Assembly: GCA_009780065.1 (NCBI GenBank)
Contig: WRAS01000001.1
Span: 124,140 to 188,139 of the forward strand
Length of the DNA: 64,000 nucleotides
Origin: Bacillota bacterium
Lineage (GTDB): Bacteria > Bacillota > Clostridia > Christensenellales > UBA1242
Direction of reading: 5' to 3'
Part shown: one piece after another, positions 44,485 to 52,941 of the stretch
Layout: each line of letters opens with the position of its first letter
Position numbering within the stretch: position 1 is the stretch's first letter
The notes under the pieces: model-generated
What the model saw: the letters and a program-made list of their open reading frames with translations, nothing else
What the model was told of the DNA's origin: nothing
The model's database searches: none
Translations under genes and position numbers: made by a program

Positions 44485-45534
44485 ATGACAGAATTTAACA
44501 TGGACATGATAGACGAGAGTTTCAAAAAATATCGTGTCGGACAAATACTTAACGGGGTCGTTGTCCAAAAAACTGAAAAGGGTCTCATTGTTAATATTGG
44601 TGGGAAAAGCGATGGTTTAATAAGTGGCGATGAAGAAGTCGAGTTTTTAGATTTACCAAAGAATACGAAGTTGGACGTAATGGTGATGTCTACAAAAACG
44701 GAGGAAGGCACGATCAAAGTGTCTGCGAAACGTGCAGTGGATACCGTACAAAAGAATCTACAGATTCCAGAAATTAAAAAAGGTGCAAAGTTTACAGCCA
44801 CCATTGAATCTGCTACAAAAGCGGGTTTGAATGCCTTTTTTGGTGCGTGGCGTGTGTTTGTGCCCGCCAGTGAAATAGAGGAATTTTTTGTACGGGATTT
44901 GGATAGGTACAAGGGGCAGGAGTTAACATTAACTGCAACCGATTTTGATGAGGAAAAGCGCCAAATAGTCGCATCCAAAAAAGCACACGAGGTTGCGGAC
45001 AAAAATGAAAAGCGTGAACTTTTTTGGCATGGGATTTTCATAAATAAACTTGTGACAGGTCGTGTGGTACGTCTTACCGACTTTGGTGCATTTGTAGAGG
45101 TTAATGGGGTAGATTGCCTTGTACATAATACAGAGGTTTCTTATGAACGAAACAAGCGTGCACAAGACATATTTGAAATAGGCAAAGAATACCAGTTCCG
45201 TGTAATATCGGTGGATCGTGACGCGAACAAAGTACAACTTAGTTTCAAGGCCGCACAAAAACATCCATTTGATATCAGAATAGACGAAATCCAAGTCGGC
45301 GAAAAATACGAGGTTGCCATAACAAAGATTCTTCCATATGGTGCAATTGCAAAATTGGAAAATGGGCTGGAAGGTATGATTCACATCAGTGCGATGAGTT
45401 CCAGTTATATCCAATCTGTGCACGAGGTCTGTAAAGTAGGCGAAAAGAAAATGGTAATTGTTCAGGATATAGACCGCGAAAACAGACGGATATCGCTTAG
45501 TATCAAGGCATACGAAGAAAGTCAAATTCAATAG
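44485..45534 (+). CDS. S1 RNA-binding domain protein, ribosomal protein S1-like
   Basis: 349 residues with four S1 repeats at about 17-84, 101-170, 190-258 and 275-343; the third (VTGRVVRLTDFGAFVEV) and fourth (YEVAITKILPYGAIAKL) are the best matches to consensus. This is the size of the Bacillota S1 homologue YpfD, often next to cmk-plsC as here (ispH, usual in Clostridia, is absent). Such proteins bind mRNA, but whether it sits on ribosomes is unknown; in a genome with many leaderless mRNAs its role is of interest. AAGGAT precedes the ATG. Confidence 0.85.
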   Translation: MTEFNMDMIDESFKKYRVGQILNGVVVQKTEKGLIVNIGGKSDGLISGDEEVEFLDLPKNTKLDVMVMSTKTEEGTIKVSAKRAVDTVQKNLQIPEIKKGAKFTATIESATKAGLNAFFGAWRVFVPASEIEEFFVRDLDRYKGQELTLTATDFDEEKRQIVASKKAHEVADKNEKRELFWHGIFINKLVTGRVVRLTDFGAFVEVNGVDCLVHNTEVSYERNKRAQDIFEIGKEYQFRVISVDRDANKVQLSFKAAQKHPFDIRIDEIQVGEKYEVAITKILPYGAIAKLENGLEGMIHISAMSSSYIQSVHEVCKVGEKKMVIVQDIDRENRRISLSIKAYEESQIQ

Positions 45535-45543
45535 GCAAAAAAA

Positions 45544-46026
45544 ATGGGGGACTTAACAGTGACTAAATCTGCGTTTAAAAAAAGAATAACTAACGAGCCT
45601 TCGATACTAACCGCATTACAGCAAGCGCAAGAGGTTTATGGATACATAACACCAGATGCGGTGGCGGTCGTTGCCGACGTCTTTGAGGTGTCACAGAGCC
45701 GAGTTTACAGCACCGCAACATTCTATCACCAATTTACATTCGCGCCGCGTGGCAAGCATGTCATATCCGTGTGTATGGGAACCGCATGTTATGTTTTGGG
45801 TGCACAAGAGATTTTGAACGCAATAGAAGACGAACTTGGAATAAAGGCGGGTGGGGTGACTACTGATGGCCTTTTTTCTATTGAACATAATACCCGTTGT
45901 GTGGGGGATTGTGCCTCTGCGCCAATTGTTATAATCGGCGAGCGTTGGTTTAATAAAACAAACACAACCAAGATGTTGGCGGTAATTCGAAAGATCAAGA
46001 AAGATGAACAAGAGGGGGCGCAGTGA
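45544..46026 (+). CDS. hydC: [FeFe] hydrogenase subunit HydC / NuoE-like
   Basis: 160 residues (a GTG at 45559 is another possible start, preceded by GGGGGA). Thioredoxin-like [2Fe-2S] subunit homologous to NuoE: ligand pairs C-x4-C in CMGTACYVLGAQ near residue 78-89 and C-x3-C in CVGDCASAP near 119-127. In HydABC complexes this subunit helps pass electrons between NAD(H), ferredoxin and the hydrogenase. It ends over the start of hydB (four-base overlap), showing tight operon coupling. Confidence 0.9.
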   Translation: MGDLTVTKSAFKKRITNEPSILTALQQAQEVYGYITPDAVAVVADVFEVSQSRVYSTATFYHQFTFAPRGKHVISVCMGTACYVLGAQEILNAIEDELGIKAGGVTTDGLFSIEHNTRCVGDCASAPIVIIGERWFNKTNTTKMLAVIRKIKKDEQEGAQ

Positions 46027-47585
46027 CAAAAAAGAAACTGGAAGAAATTAAAGACAAATATTCATCCATTGTGGATGATAAATGGACCCAGTGGTCGCAA
46101 AAAAATGACACACCATTTTTTAATAACCAGGTACGAAAGGTTCTGCGAAATGTGGATATAATTGACCCGCTGTCAATACATGAATATATCGCAACTGATG
46201 GTTATTTCGGATTGGAAAAGTCATTGAAAATTACGCCAGAAAAGGTCATTGAAATAGTCCAGAAAAGCGGCATGCGTGGTCGCGGGGGTGCAGGATTTCC
46301 AACAGGTAAGAAATGGCAGTTTGTGCGTGAATCTGTACAAAACAGTGGAACAGAGGCATACGTTGTCTGCAATGCGGACGAGGGTGACCCTGGCGCTTTT
46401 ATGGATAGGGCAATCTTGGAAAATGATCCACACAGTGTTATAGAAGCTATGACGATTGCCGGATATGCGGTGGGTGCAACCAAGGGCTATGTCTATGTGC
46501 GTGCGGAATATCCAATCGCGGTTAAAAATATTCGGCATGCAATAACGGCTGCACGCAAGTATGGGTTGCTTGGTGAAAATATATTAGGAAAGGACTTTTC
46601 ATTTGATTTAGAAGTTCGACTTGGTGCCGGTGCGTTCGTGTGCGGCGAGGAAACTGCCCTAATTGCATCTATCGAAGGGAAACGGGGCGAACCTACCCCA
46701 CGACCGCCATTCCCGTCAACCAAAGGGTTATATGGTAAACCAACCCTTATTAATAACGTGGAAACGTTTTCCGCGATACCAATGATAATGTTCAAGGGGC
46801 CAACGTATTGGAATAAAATTGGTTCCAAAAACAATGCCGGGACCAAGGTCTTTGCATTGGCAGGAAACATCGCCAATGCGGGTCTTGTCGAAGTTCCGAT
46901 GGGTATAACAATTAATGAAATTATCAACGACATTGGCGGTGGTGTGCCTAATGGAAAAAAAGTTAAGGCGGTGCAAACTGGGGGTCCAAGTGGCGGATGT
47001 ATTCCTGCCAACATGTTTGATTTGAAGATTGATTTTGATTCGCTCCAGCGTGTTGGGTCAATTCTAGGTAGCGGCGGCTTGGTTGTAATGGACGAAACAA
47101 ACTGTATGGTGGATGTTGCAAAATTCTTTATACAATTCAGCGTAGACGAAAGTTGCGGTAAATGCACACCTTGCAGAATCGGTAATAAAAAGTTGCTGGG
47201 AATTTTGGATAAAATTTCTTTGGGTAATGCAAAGATGAAAGACCTGGTCGAGTTGGAAAATCTTTCCAAGATAATCATAAACACCAGTCTTTGTGGTTTG
47301 GGGATGAGTTCGCCTAACCCAGTTCTTTCTACACTGAAACACTTTCGCAAAGAATATGTGGAACATATAAAAGGTCACTGTCCGGCTGCAGCATGTAAGA
47401 AACTTGTGACATATGAAATTAATGAAAAATGTATTAATTGTAACAGGTGTGTTCCCGTTTGCCCCGTTAACGCAATAAAAGGTGAATTGAAAGAGGATCA
47501 TTTTTTAGACAAAGAAATATGTGTCAAGTGCGGCAAGTGTGCACCAATATGTCCAGTAAACGCAATTATAAAGGTATCAAAATAG
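46023..47585 (+). CDS. hydB: [FeFe] hydrogenase subunit HydB / NuoF-like, N-terminally short
   Basis: 520 residues (GTG start after GAGGGGG). Flavin- and NAD-binding core: RGRGGAGFPTGKKW near 81-94, NADEGDPGAF near 117-126 and GAGAFVCGEETALIASIEG near 202-220. A [4Fe-4S] site CGKCTPCR is near 378-385 and two C-terminal ferredoxin clusters are CINCNRCVPVCP and CVKCGKCAPICP. HydB of Thermotoga maritima and many Clostridia has an extra N-terminal [2Fe-2S] thioredoxin-like domain of ~100 residues; that domain is missing here, as the core starts at about residue 45. It still has all flavin and NAD motifs. Confidence 0.92.
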   Translation: MTKKKLEEIKDKYSSIVDDKWTQWSQKNDTPFFNNQVRKVLRNVDIIDPLSIHEYIATDGYFGLEKSLKITPEKVIEIVQKSGMRGRGGAGFPTGKKWQFVRESVQNSGTEAYVVCNADEGDPGAFMDRAILENDPHSVIEAMTIAGYAVGATKGYVYVRAEYPIAVKNIRHAITAARKYGLLGENILGKDFSFDLEVRLGAGAFVCGEETALIASIEGKRGEPTPRPPFPSTKGLYGKPTLINNVETFSAIPMIMFKGPTYWNKIGSKNNAGTKVFALAGNIANAGLVEVPMGITINEIINDIGGGVPNGKKVKAVQTGGPSGGCIPANMFDLKIDFDSLQRVGSILGSGGLVVMDETNCMVDVAKFFIQFSVDESCGKCTPCRIGNKKLLGILDKISLGNAKMKDLVELENLSKIIINTSLCGLGMSSPNPVLSTLKHFRKEYVEHIKGHCPAAACKKLVTYEINEKCINCNRCVPVCPVNAIKGELKEDHFLDKEICVKCGKCAPICPVNAIIKVSK

Positions 47586-47594
47586 GTGGTGGGC

Positions 47595-49373
47595 ATGAAG
47601 ATAAATGTTAATGGTAATGAATACGAAATAAAGGGTGCAAGCGGAAAAACTGTGCTAGAGGCGTGTGCCGATATAGGGGTTAATATACCCAACCTTTGTT
47701 ATTCCAAAAATCTTGGACTATTGTCGTCTTGTCGTGCATGTGTGGTCGAGATCGAGGGACGATGGAATTTGGTGCCCGCGTGTGGTGTAAATATCGCGGA
47801 TGGGATGATTATAAAAACTAACTCGCCCCGTGTATTGGATGCACGAAAAACAGTATTAGAGTTATTGCTTTCCGATCACGAACTGGATTGTCTGAAATGT
47901 TCACGGACCAGCGATTGTCGCCTTAAAAAAGCCTCAGAAGACGCCCAGTGCGATGCCAAGCGCTTTGCACGAGACAAGGAATTTGTCACGGTTGATCAAA
48001 AGAACGATTACATCCGCCGCAACCCAAACAAATGTATTATGTGTGGTCGGTGTGTAAAGGTCTGTGCAATTCATCAACAGGTGGACGTTTTGGCGGTCAA
48101 TGGCCGTGGGTTTGAATCCACGGTGGGTGTTGCGTGGGACAAAGAACTTGGTAGTGTTCCATGTATCACATGTGGCCAGTGTGTGGCAAATTGCCCAACC
48201 GCGGCATTAGAAGAGGCCCAAGCCACAAACAGACACGACCACCTGCAATTGTTAAAAGAAAAAATTGCGGATGATAAAACGCATGTAATAATTGCAACCG
48301 CACCATCTACCCGCGTTGCAATTGGCGAGGGATTCGGGATGAAATCCGGCACAAATGTCCAGGGCAAGATGGTGACGGCGTTAAAAAAACTTGGGTTCGA
48401 TAGGATATTTGATTTGAACCTTGCGGCGGATTTTACGATTATGGAGGAAGGGGTCGAGTTTATATCCAAACTGGATAACTGGGAAGGTGAAGTAAAAACA
48501 TTATTTACATCATGTTGTCCTGGATGGATTAATTATGTCACCATGATGCACCCAGATCTGATACCGAATATCAGCACAACCAAAAGCCCCCAGCAAATCT
48601 TTGGTGCCCTTGCAAAGACCTATTACGCCGATAAGATTGATATTGAACCAAAGAATATATTCATGGTTATGCTGATGCCATGCGTTACAAAATCGTCCGA
48701 GGCCAACCGAAAGGGAATTGATGCAAATTCACGAATAAAAGATGTGGATATGGTGGTTACTGTGCGCGAGATGATTAGATTAATCAAAGAGTCCGGAATT
48801 GACTTTAAAAACTTGGATGACGGTAAATACGATGACCCAATGGGTCTGTCCAGTGGGGCGGGTTTGATATTCGGAACAACAGGCGGGGTAACAGAGGCCG
48901 CATTACGAACAGTATGCGAACACATAATGGGTAAAAAAATGGAGAATATTGAATTCCACGATCTGCGTGGCGAAAAGGGAATAAAGGTTGCCAATGTTCG
49001 TGATCTAAAAGATAAAAATGGGAACAACATACGCGCAGCGGTTGTCAGCGGCATCACAAATGCCGAACGTGTTATTCAAGACATCAAAAGCGGTTACGAA
49101 CATTACCACTATGTCGAGGTCATGGCATGTCCGGGCGGTTGTGTTAATGGCGGTGCGATGCCTGCACATGACGCAATCATTCAAGACAATTTCGGTAATG
49201 CGCGAAATCGTTCCAAGACCATATATAATATGGATCAATACAACAATCTAAGGCGTAGTCACGAAAATCCGGTTGTCAAACAAATCTATGATGAATTCCT
49301 TGGAAAACCAAATGGCAAAAAGGCACATGAATTACTGCACACAACCCACACGCCAAGAAAGAAGTATAATTAA
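47595..49373 (+). CDS. hydA: [FeFe] hydrogenase catalytic subunit HydA
   Basis: 592 residues from ATG 47595 (AGGTGGT upstream). In order: plant-type [2Fe-2S] domain (CYSKNLGLLSSCRAC and C near 33-62), the His-ligated [4Fe-4S] site HELDCLKCSRTSDC, two ferredoxin clusters (CIMCGRCVKVC and CITCGQCVANC), and the H-cluster domain with L1 TSCCPGW, L2 MPCVTKSSE and L3 EVMACPGGCVNGGAMP. L3 usually ends GGGQP, so the end here is changed. With hydC and hydB it forms a trimeric, probably electron-bifurcating, complex that makes H2 from ferredoxin and NADH. Confidence 0.95.
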   Translation: MKINVNGNEYEIKGASGKTVLEACADIGVNIPNLCYSKNLGLLSSCRACVVEIEGRWNLVPACGVNIADGMIIKTNSPRVLDARKTVLELLLSDHELDCLKCSRTSDCRLKKASEDAQCDAKRFARDKEFVTVDQKNDYIRRNPNKCIMCGRCVKVCAIHQQVDVLAVNGRGFESTVGVAWDKELGSVPCITCGQCVANCPTAALEEAQATNRHDHLQLLKEKIADDKTHVIIATAPSTRVAIGEGFGMKSGTNVQGKMVTALKKLGFDRIFDLNLAADFTIMEEGVEFISKLDNWEGEVKTLFTSCCPGWINYVTMMHPDLIPNISTTKSPQQIFGALAKTYYADKIDIEPKNIFMVMLMPCVTKSSEANRKGIDANSRIKDVDMVVTVREMIRLIKESGIDFKNLDDGKYDDPMGLSSGAGLIFGTTGGVTEAALRTVCEHIMGKKMENIEFHDLRGEKGIKVANVRDLKDKNGNNIRAAVVSGITNAERVIQDIKSGYEHYHYVEVMACPGGCVNGGAMPAHDAIIQDNFGNARNRSKTIYNMDQYNNLRRSHENPVVKQIYDEFLGKPNGKKAHELLHTTHTPRKKYN

Positions 49374-49375
49374 AA

Positions 49376-49402
49376 TAAACGAGAGGGCGTCCTCTCGTTT
49401 AT
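49376..49402 (+). terminator. Bidirectional terminator between hydA and tmcAL
   Basis: AAACGAGAGG, loop GCGT, CCTCTCGTTT with a following T-rich tail; A-tract on the other side allows it to serve the minus-strand operon too. Confidence 0.8.
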
Positions 49403-49410
49403 TTGCATTT

Positions 49411-50568
49411 TTATTTTTTCACAAACAATGTATTCTTTTCGTGGTGTTTGCCTGTGATTGCCTCGTATAATAATTCGGCACGTGCATCTATGGCTTTTAA
49501 TGTTTTGTAATATGCATTTTCTTTTGGTTTAATTTTATTTCCGCGAACGACAACTGGTGTTTTGGAATTTAAACACAGTGCGGAAAATAAATTGCCTGCA
49601 TCCGTGTTAATTGCCAACAGATTTGTGTAAGGCAGCCATTCGTTCTTGTATAAAAATTCGATGTCAGGTTTTTTGATATCTAAGGCAGAATGTAATGCAA
49701 GACGCGCAATTCGTGAAACCGAAAACCTTTTGGTTGGCGCGTCGCGTTTAAGGTCGTCATACGAAATTGGATGTAGATTTTTTATTAGGTTTACAAGTTC
49801 TTCGTTTGAATTATATATCTCTGTACACAAACGTGTCATAAGTGAAAATAACGCAATCTGTCCAAATGATTCAAAGTTTTTTTTGCTAAGGTACAAATTA
49901 TCTTTTTTCTTAATCGTGCTGGAGGCATACAGACCCTGTAACATGCGCGTTTCGCGGATTTGGCTGGCACTTGGGCAATTGATTCGTTGCACGCCAATTG
50001 GTACCACAGTGGATTTTAGGCGTGCCAATTCCTTTAAATATTCAATTCCCAAAATATTGTTGGGTGTGTTCATGGTCTTTTCGATAAGGTCGGCAGAAAT
50101 GTTAGGTAGTAATTTTTTAATAACCTCGCATCGTGCTTTGTCGAAACTAATACCTTGTTTCAGATGGCCGTGCATATATTTTTCAAAATCACTTTTCTTT
50201 TTAACTTGGGTGGTCGCAATAAGTTTTAATAGCGAGATATCACGACTTTCGGTTCCAAAAACGATGTTCGTTACGTGCGGAAAACTGACCGCCAATTTTA
50301 TTCCGGCCTTTGCAAATATTTCGGCATTGCCCGTTGCATATGCGGTTGGAATTTCGATAACTGCATCCGCACCTGCGCTGATTGCTGCTTTTGCACGTGC
50401 ATGCTTTTCCATTATGGCGGGTTCTGCACGTTGGGTAAAATTTGATGACAACACAACTAAAACGTGCGTAGCACCTGTGATCGCACGTGCTTGCTTCAAA
50501 ATATACTTATGACCGCGGTGCAGCGGGTTGAATTCCGCAATGACCGCGACAATCTTTATTTTTTCCAT
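49411..50568 (-). CDS. tmcAL: tRNA(Met) cytidine acetate ligase TmcAL (YlbM-like)
   Basis: 385 residues. The nucleotidyltransferase-type start (VAVIAEFNPLHRGHKYIL, with HxGH) and ITGATHVLVVLSSNFTQRAEPAI fit YlbM, renamed TmcAL, which acetylates the wobble cytidine of elongator tRNA(Met) using acetate and ATP. This neatly links to AckA, since both use acetate/ATP. The gene abuts ackA with no spacer (TAA then ATG), so it is the second gene of that operon. Family length is ~390-420, so it appears complete. Confidence 0.9.
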   Translation of the reverse strand: MEKIKIVAVIAEFNPLHRGHKYILKQARAITGATHVLVVLSSNFTQRAEPAIMEKHARAKAAISAGADAVIEIPTAYATGNAEIFAKAGIKLAVSFPHVTNIVFGTESRDISLLKLIATTQVKKKSDFEKYMHGHLKQGISFDKARCEVIKKLLPNISADLIEKTMNTPNNILGIEYLKELARLKSTVVPIGVQRINCPSASQIRETRMLQGLYASSTIKKKDNLYLSKKNFESFGQIALFSLMTRLCTEIYNSNEELVNLIKNLHPISYDDLKRDAPTKRFSVSRIARLALHSALDIKKPDIEFLYKNEWLPYTNLLAINTDAGNLFSALCLNSKTPVVVRGNKIKPKENAYYKTLKAIDARAELLYEAITGKHHEKNTLFVKK

Positions 50569-51741
50569 TTACTTAACCAGTTTTTTTGTTTCTATTGCAA
50601 TTTCCAATTCTTCGTTCGTGCATACCACAAACGTTCTAATTTTTGCACCTTTTCGCGAAATCTCTATCGTCGGATTGCGACCAAGACTCTTGTTCAATTT
50701 CTTGTCAATTTTTGCACCCATAAATCCAAGTTTGTCCGCGATTGCCTCGCGAATACATGCTTGGTTTGTGCCAATTCCCGCAGTATAAACAATTGCGTCT
50801 ACGCCACCCAAAGTTGCGATGTACGCACCATAGTATTTTGTTATTCGACCCACAAATATGTCGTACGCCAGTTTTGCGCGTGGATTCTTTTTCTTGGACG
50901 CGACCACGTCACGGATGTCGCTTGTGACGCCGCTGACGCCCTTTAAACCGCATTCATTGTTTAAATAGTGTAACAATCCATCATAATCAAGACCGCGCGC
51001 ACGCCCAATCGCAATTGCGGCTGCTGGGTCTATGTCTCCGCTTCGTGTACCCATCATAACACCTTCCAATGGGGTAAGACCCATACTGGTTTGTACACTT
51101 TTACCGCCGTCAATTGCGCATATACTTGCACCATTTCCAAGGTGGCCAATAACCATCTTCAGATCCTCGATTGGTTTCCCCATCATCTCGGCAACTTTGC
51201 GTGAAACGTAGGCATAACTGGTCCCGTGAAAACCGAAACGACGGATGCCGTGTTTTTCATAATCCTCGTGCGTGGTTGCGTAATGAAAAGAACTTTGCGG
51301 TAGGGTGGAATGAAAGGCTGTATCAAAGACCAACACATTTGGTACACCAGGCATGATTTTCATACATGCACGAACGCCTAACAAATTCTTTGGATTGTGT
51401 AATGGCGCAAAGTGCGAAACTGCCTCCACACCTTGTAAAACCTCGTCCGTTGCGATTACACTCTTTTGGTATTTTTCACCGCCATGCACCACACGATGTC
51501 CAATGCCGCAGATTTGTTTGGTCTCGTTGCCTAGTAACTCGAATAATTTTTTTACCGCTTCTTCGTGCGATTTAATTGGTTCATTCTTTTTTGTTTCGAT
51601 GCCATTTTGCTCGAACTCGTAAAAAGAACGGTCCAGACCGATTGCATCAAACGTTACCTTACAAACGACCTTGTTGTTTTCTGTGTCAACCAACTGGGAT
51701 TTGAGAGATGAACTCCCGCTGTTAATTACTAATATTTTCAT
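50569..51741 (-). CDS. ackA: Acetate kinase
   Basis: 390 residues from ATG 51741, giving the usual beginning KILVINSGSSSLK. The open frame extends upstream to 51798 but covers the promoter and terminator. Other signatures: GIGHRVVHGGE near residue 81-91, GFHGTSYAYVSR near 168-179, GHLGNGASICAI near 194-205, MGTRSGDIDP near 228 and YTAGIGTN near 316. It makes ATP and acetate from acetyl phosphate; the matching acyltransferase is PduL at the start of the window. Leaderless start predicted. Confidence 0.96.
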   Translation of the reverse strand: MKILVINSGSSSLKSQLVDTENNKVVCKVTFDAIGLDRSFYEFEQNGIETKKNEPIKSHEEAVKKLFELLGNETKQICGIGHRVVHGGEKYQKSVIATDEVLQGVEAVSHFAPLHNPKNLLGVRACMKIMPGVPNVLVFDTAFHSTLPQSSFHYATTHEDYEKHGIRRFGFHGTSYAYVSRKVAEMMGKPIEDLKMVIGHLGNGASICAIDGGKSVQTSMGLTPLEGVMMGTRSGDIDPAAAIAIGRARGLDYDGLLHYLNNECGLKGVSGVTSDIRDVVASKKKNPRAKLAYDIFVGRITKYYGAYIATLGGVDAIVYTAGIGTNQACIREAIADKLGFMGAKIDKKLNKSLGRNPTIEISRKGAKIRTFVVCTNEELEIAIETKKLVK

Positions 51742-51748
51742 AATGTAC

Positions 51749-51754
51749 ATTGTA
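51749..51754 (-). promoter_or_regulatory. -10 element of ackA (leaderless), decides the start
   Basis: TGA-TACAAT on the minus strand with seven bases to the ATG at 51741, where the conserved AckA N-terminus begins. Confidence 0.65.
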
Positions 51755-51763
51755 TCATGACAT

Positions 51764-51787
51764 GAAAAAAGGGCACAAGCCCTTTTA
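51764..51787 (-). terminator. Rho-independent terminator of rpmF
   Basis: AAAGGGC, loop TTGT, GCCCTTTTTT on the minus strand, three bases after the rpmF stop. Confidence 0.85.
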
Positions 51788-51790
51788 TTA

Positions 51791-51988
51791 TTATTCACCT
51801 TTCTTTTCTTCTTTGATTTCGATTCGCTTTACACCTTTATAATGACCGCAATCAAGACACACACAGTGTGGACGAACACTTGCATGACAATTCGGGCACG
51901 ATGTTGTCGTTACCTTTTGTGCCTTAAAGTTTGCACTGTTACGAATGCCTTTTCTTGATTTGGATACCTTATGTTTTGGAACTGCCAT
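51791..51988 (-). CDS. rpmF: 50S ribosomal protein L32
   Basis: 65 residues. MAVPKHKVSKSRKGIRN is the diagnostic L32 start. A zinc ribbon is formed by CPNC near 31-34 and CVCLDC near 43-48. GAGGTTAAA precedes the ATG. In Bacillota rpmF normally sits just before plsX; here it is on the opposite strand and separated from plsX by a metallopeptidase-like gene. Confidence 0.96.
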   Translation of the reverse strand: MAVPKHKVSKSRKGIRNSANFKAQKVTTTSCPNCHASVRPHCVCLDCGHYKGVKRIEIKEEKKGE

Positions 51989-52058
51989 CTTTTTAACCTC
52001 GCTTTTTTGAACAAATGAATCATACCATTTTCGGATAATTTATGTCAAGTCATTTTTA

Positions 52059-52859
52059 TTACGACCTTTCGATTTCATCAATATCTTGGTTTTCTAGATC
52101 AATCTCACGTCGCATATTTTTATCGCTTTCTTTTCTGATTTTTCTTTCTCTAAGTGGTTCCGTTATCTCAGAAATAAATTCTGTAATTGGCAATCCTAAT
52201 TTGGTGACTGTTTCAAGTGCAAAAATATTACAAAGCATTTCTTGTGTATCTTCGTTCCCTCTAAAATTAAACCCTAGATCCATATGCCTCATGTCGGAAC
52301 TGGTCCAAGGAGAGTTGTTAATTTTCAATTTCCCTTGCTTGTGTTGTTGTATCCATTGATGTTTTAATTCATGTAAAAGAATAAATATAACATCGGATGG
52401 TGGGCGTTTTTTGACTGCTTTTTCTGCAATTAATTTTATTAATTCTTCGCTTTTTAATTGTTCACTGGAAAACTCATCAATCGCAAATTTGACCGCATCA
52501 TCAACATCCGTAAGAATGTTGATGGCAGTGATTTGATCGTTTTCTATTTCTTGCGTAAATCCATGACCAGCGATAGTGCCAAAAAGAGTGTTTGAAGCCT
52601 CGAACCCCATTTCGCCTGCTTTGTTATAATTAAACATTTTCAATGCATTTAATACTTCGCCGCCTGTTGCATTTTGATAAAGATCTGAATTCTTAAAGAA
52701 TTCTGTGGTTTGGTTTTGTGTGATAGCTGGTAACTCAACCGTGTCAACCACGACATACCTACCTCCAAAATCAATCTCTGGTATCGCAAGCCCATGATAC
52801 TGCAAAATTCTGTCACGCAACTCAATATATTCACTTGAAGTTTTATCTATATTCGCCAT
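52059..52859 (-). CDS. Putative zinc metallopeptidase-like protein
   Basis: 266 residues, soluble, no signal peptide. FILLHELKHQWIQQH near residues 155-169 contains an HExxH motif, with possible third ligands in NEDTQEMLCN about 40 residues later. The hydrophobic context before the motif and the position resemble SprT- or ImmA-like peptidases and other HExxH-type proteins, but I cannot name a family. Leaderless: TATTAT lies six bases before the ATG. No obvious partner gene, although rpmF is downstream on the same strand. Confidence 0.55.
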   Translation of the reverse strand: MANIDKTSSEYIELRDRILQYHGLAIPEIDFGGRYVVVDTVELPAITQNQTTEFFKNSDLYQNATGGEVLNALKMFNYNKAGEMGFEASNTLFGTIAGHGFTQEIENDQITAINILTDVDDAVKFAIDEFSSEQLKSEELIKLIAEKAVKKRPPSDVIFILLHELKHQWIQQHKQGKLKINNSPWTSSDMRHMDLGFNFRGNEDTQEMLCNIFALETVTKLGLPITEFISEITEPLRERKIRKESDKNMRREIDLENQDIDEIERS

Positions 52860-52865
52860 GACTTA

Positions 52866-52871
52866 ATAATA
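52866..52871 (-). promoter_or_regulatory. -10 element of metallopeptidase-like gene (leaderless)
   Basis: TATTAT on the minus strand, six bases before the ATG at 52859. Confidence 0.5.
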
Positions 52872-52929
52872 ACATTCTTTAAAAAAATAGCCAAGAAATC
52901 TAATTGGCGTTGATGATTCATATATGGTA

Positions 52930-52935
52930 TATAAT
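52930..52935 (+). promoter_or_regulatory. -10 element of plsX (leaderless), decides the start
   Basis: TATAAT, six bases (TACATT) before the ATG at 52942. An in-frame ATG at 52924 lies upstream of the element. Confidence 0.65.
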
Positions 52936-52941
52936 TACATT

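Noticed and set aside
46493..47350. 285-codon open frame antisense to hydB
   Set aside because: Complementary to conserved cofactor-binding motifs of hydB and with low-complexity S/P/T-rich translation; no promoter.
49646..50512. 288-codon open frame antisense to tmcAL
   Set aside because: Mirror of a conserved gene, no start signals and no recognisable family.
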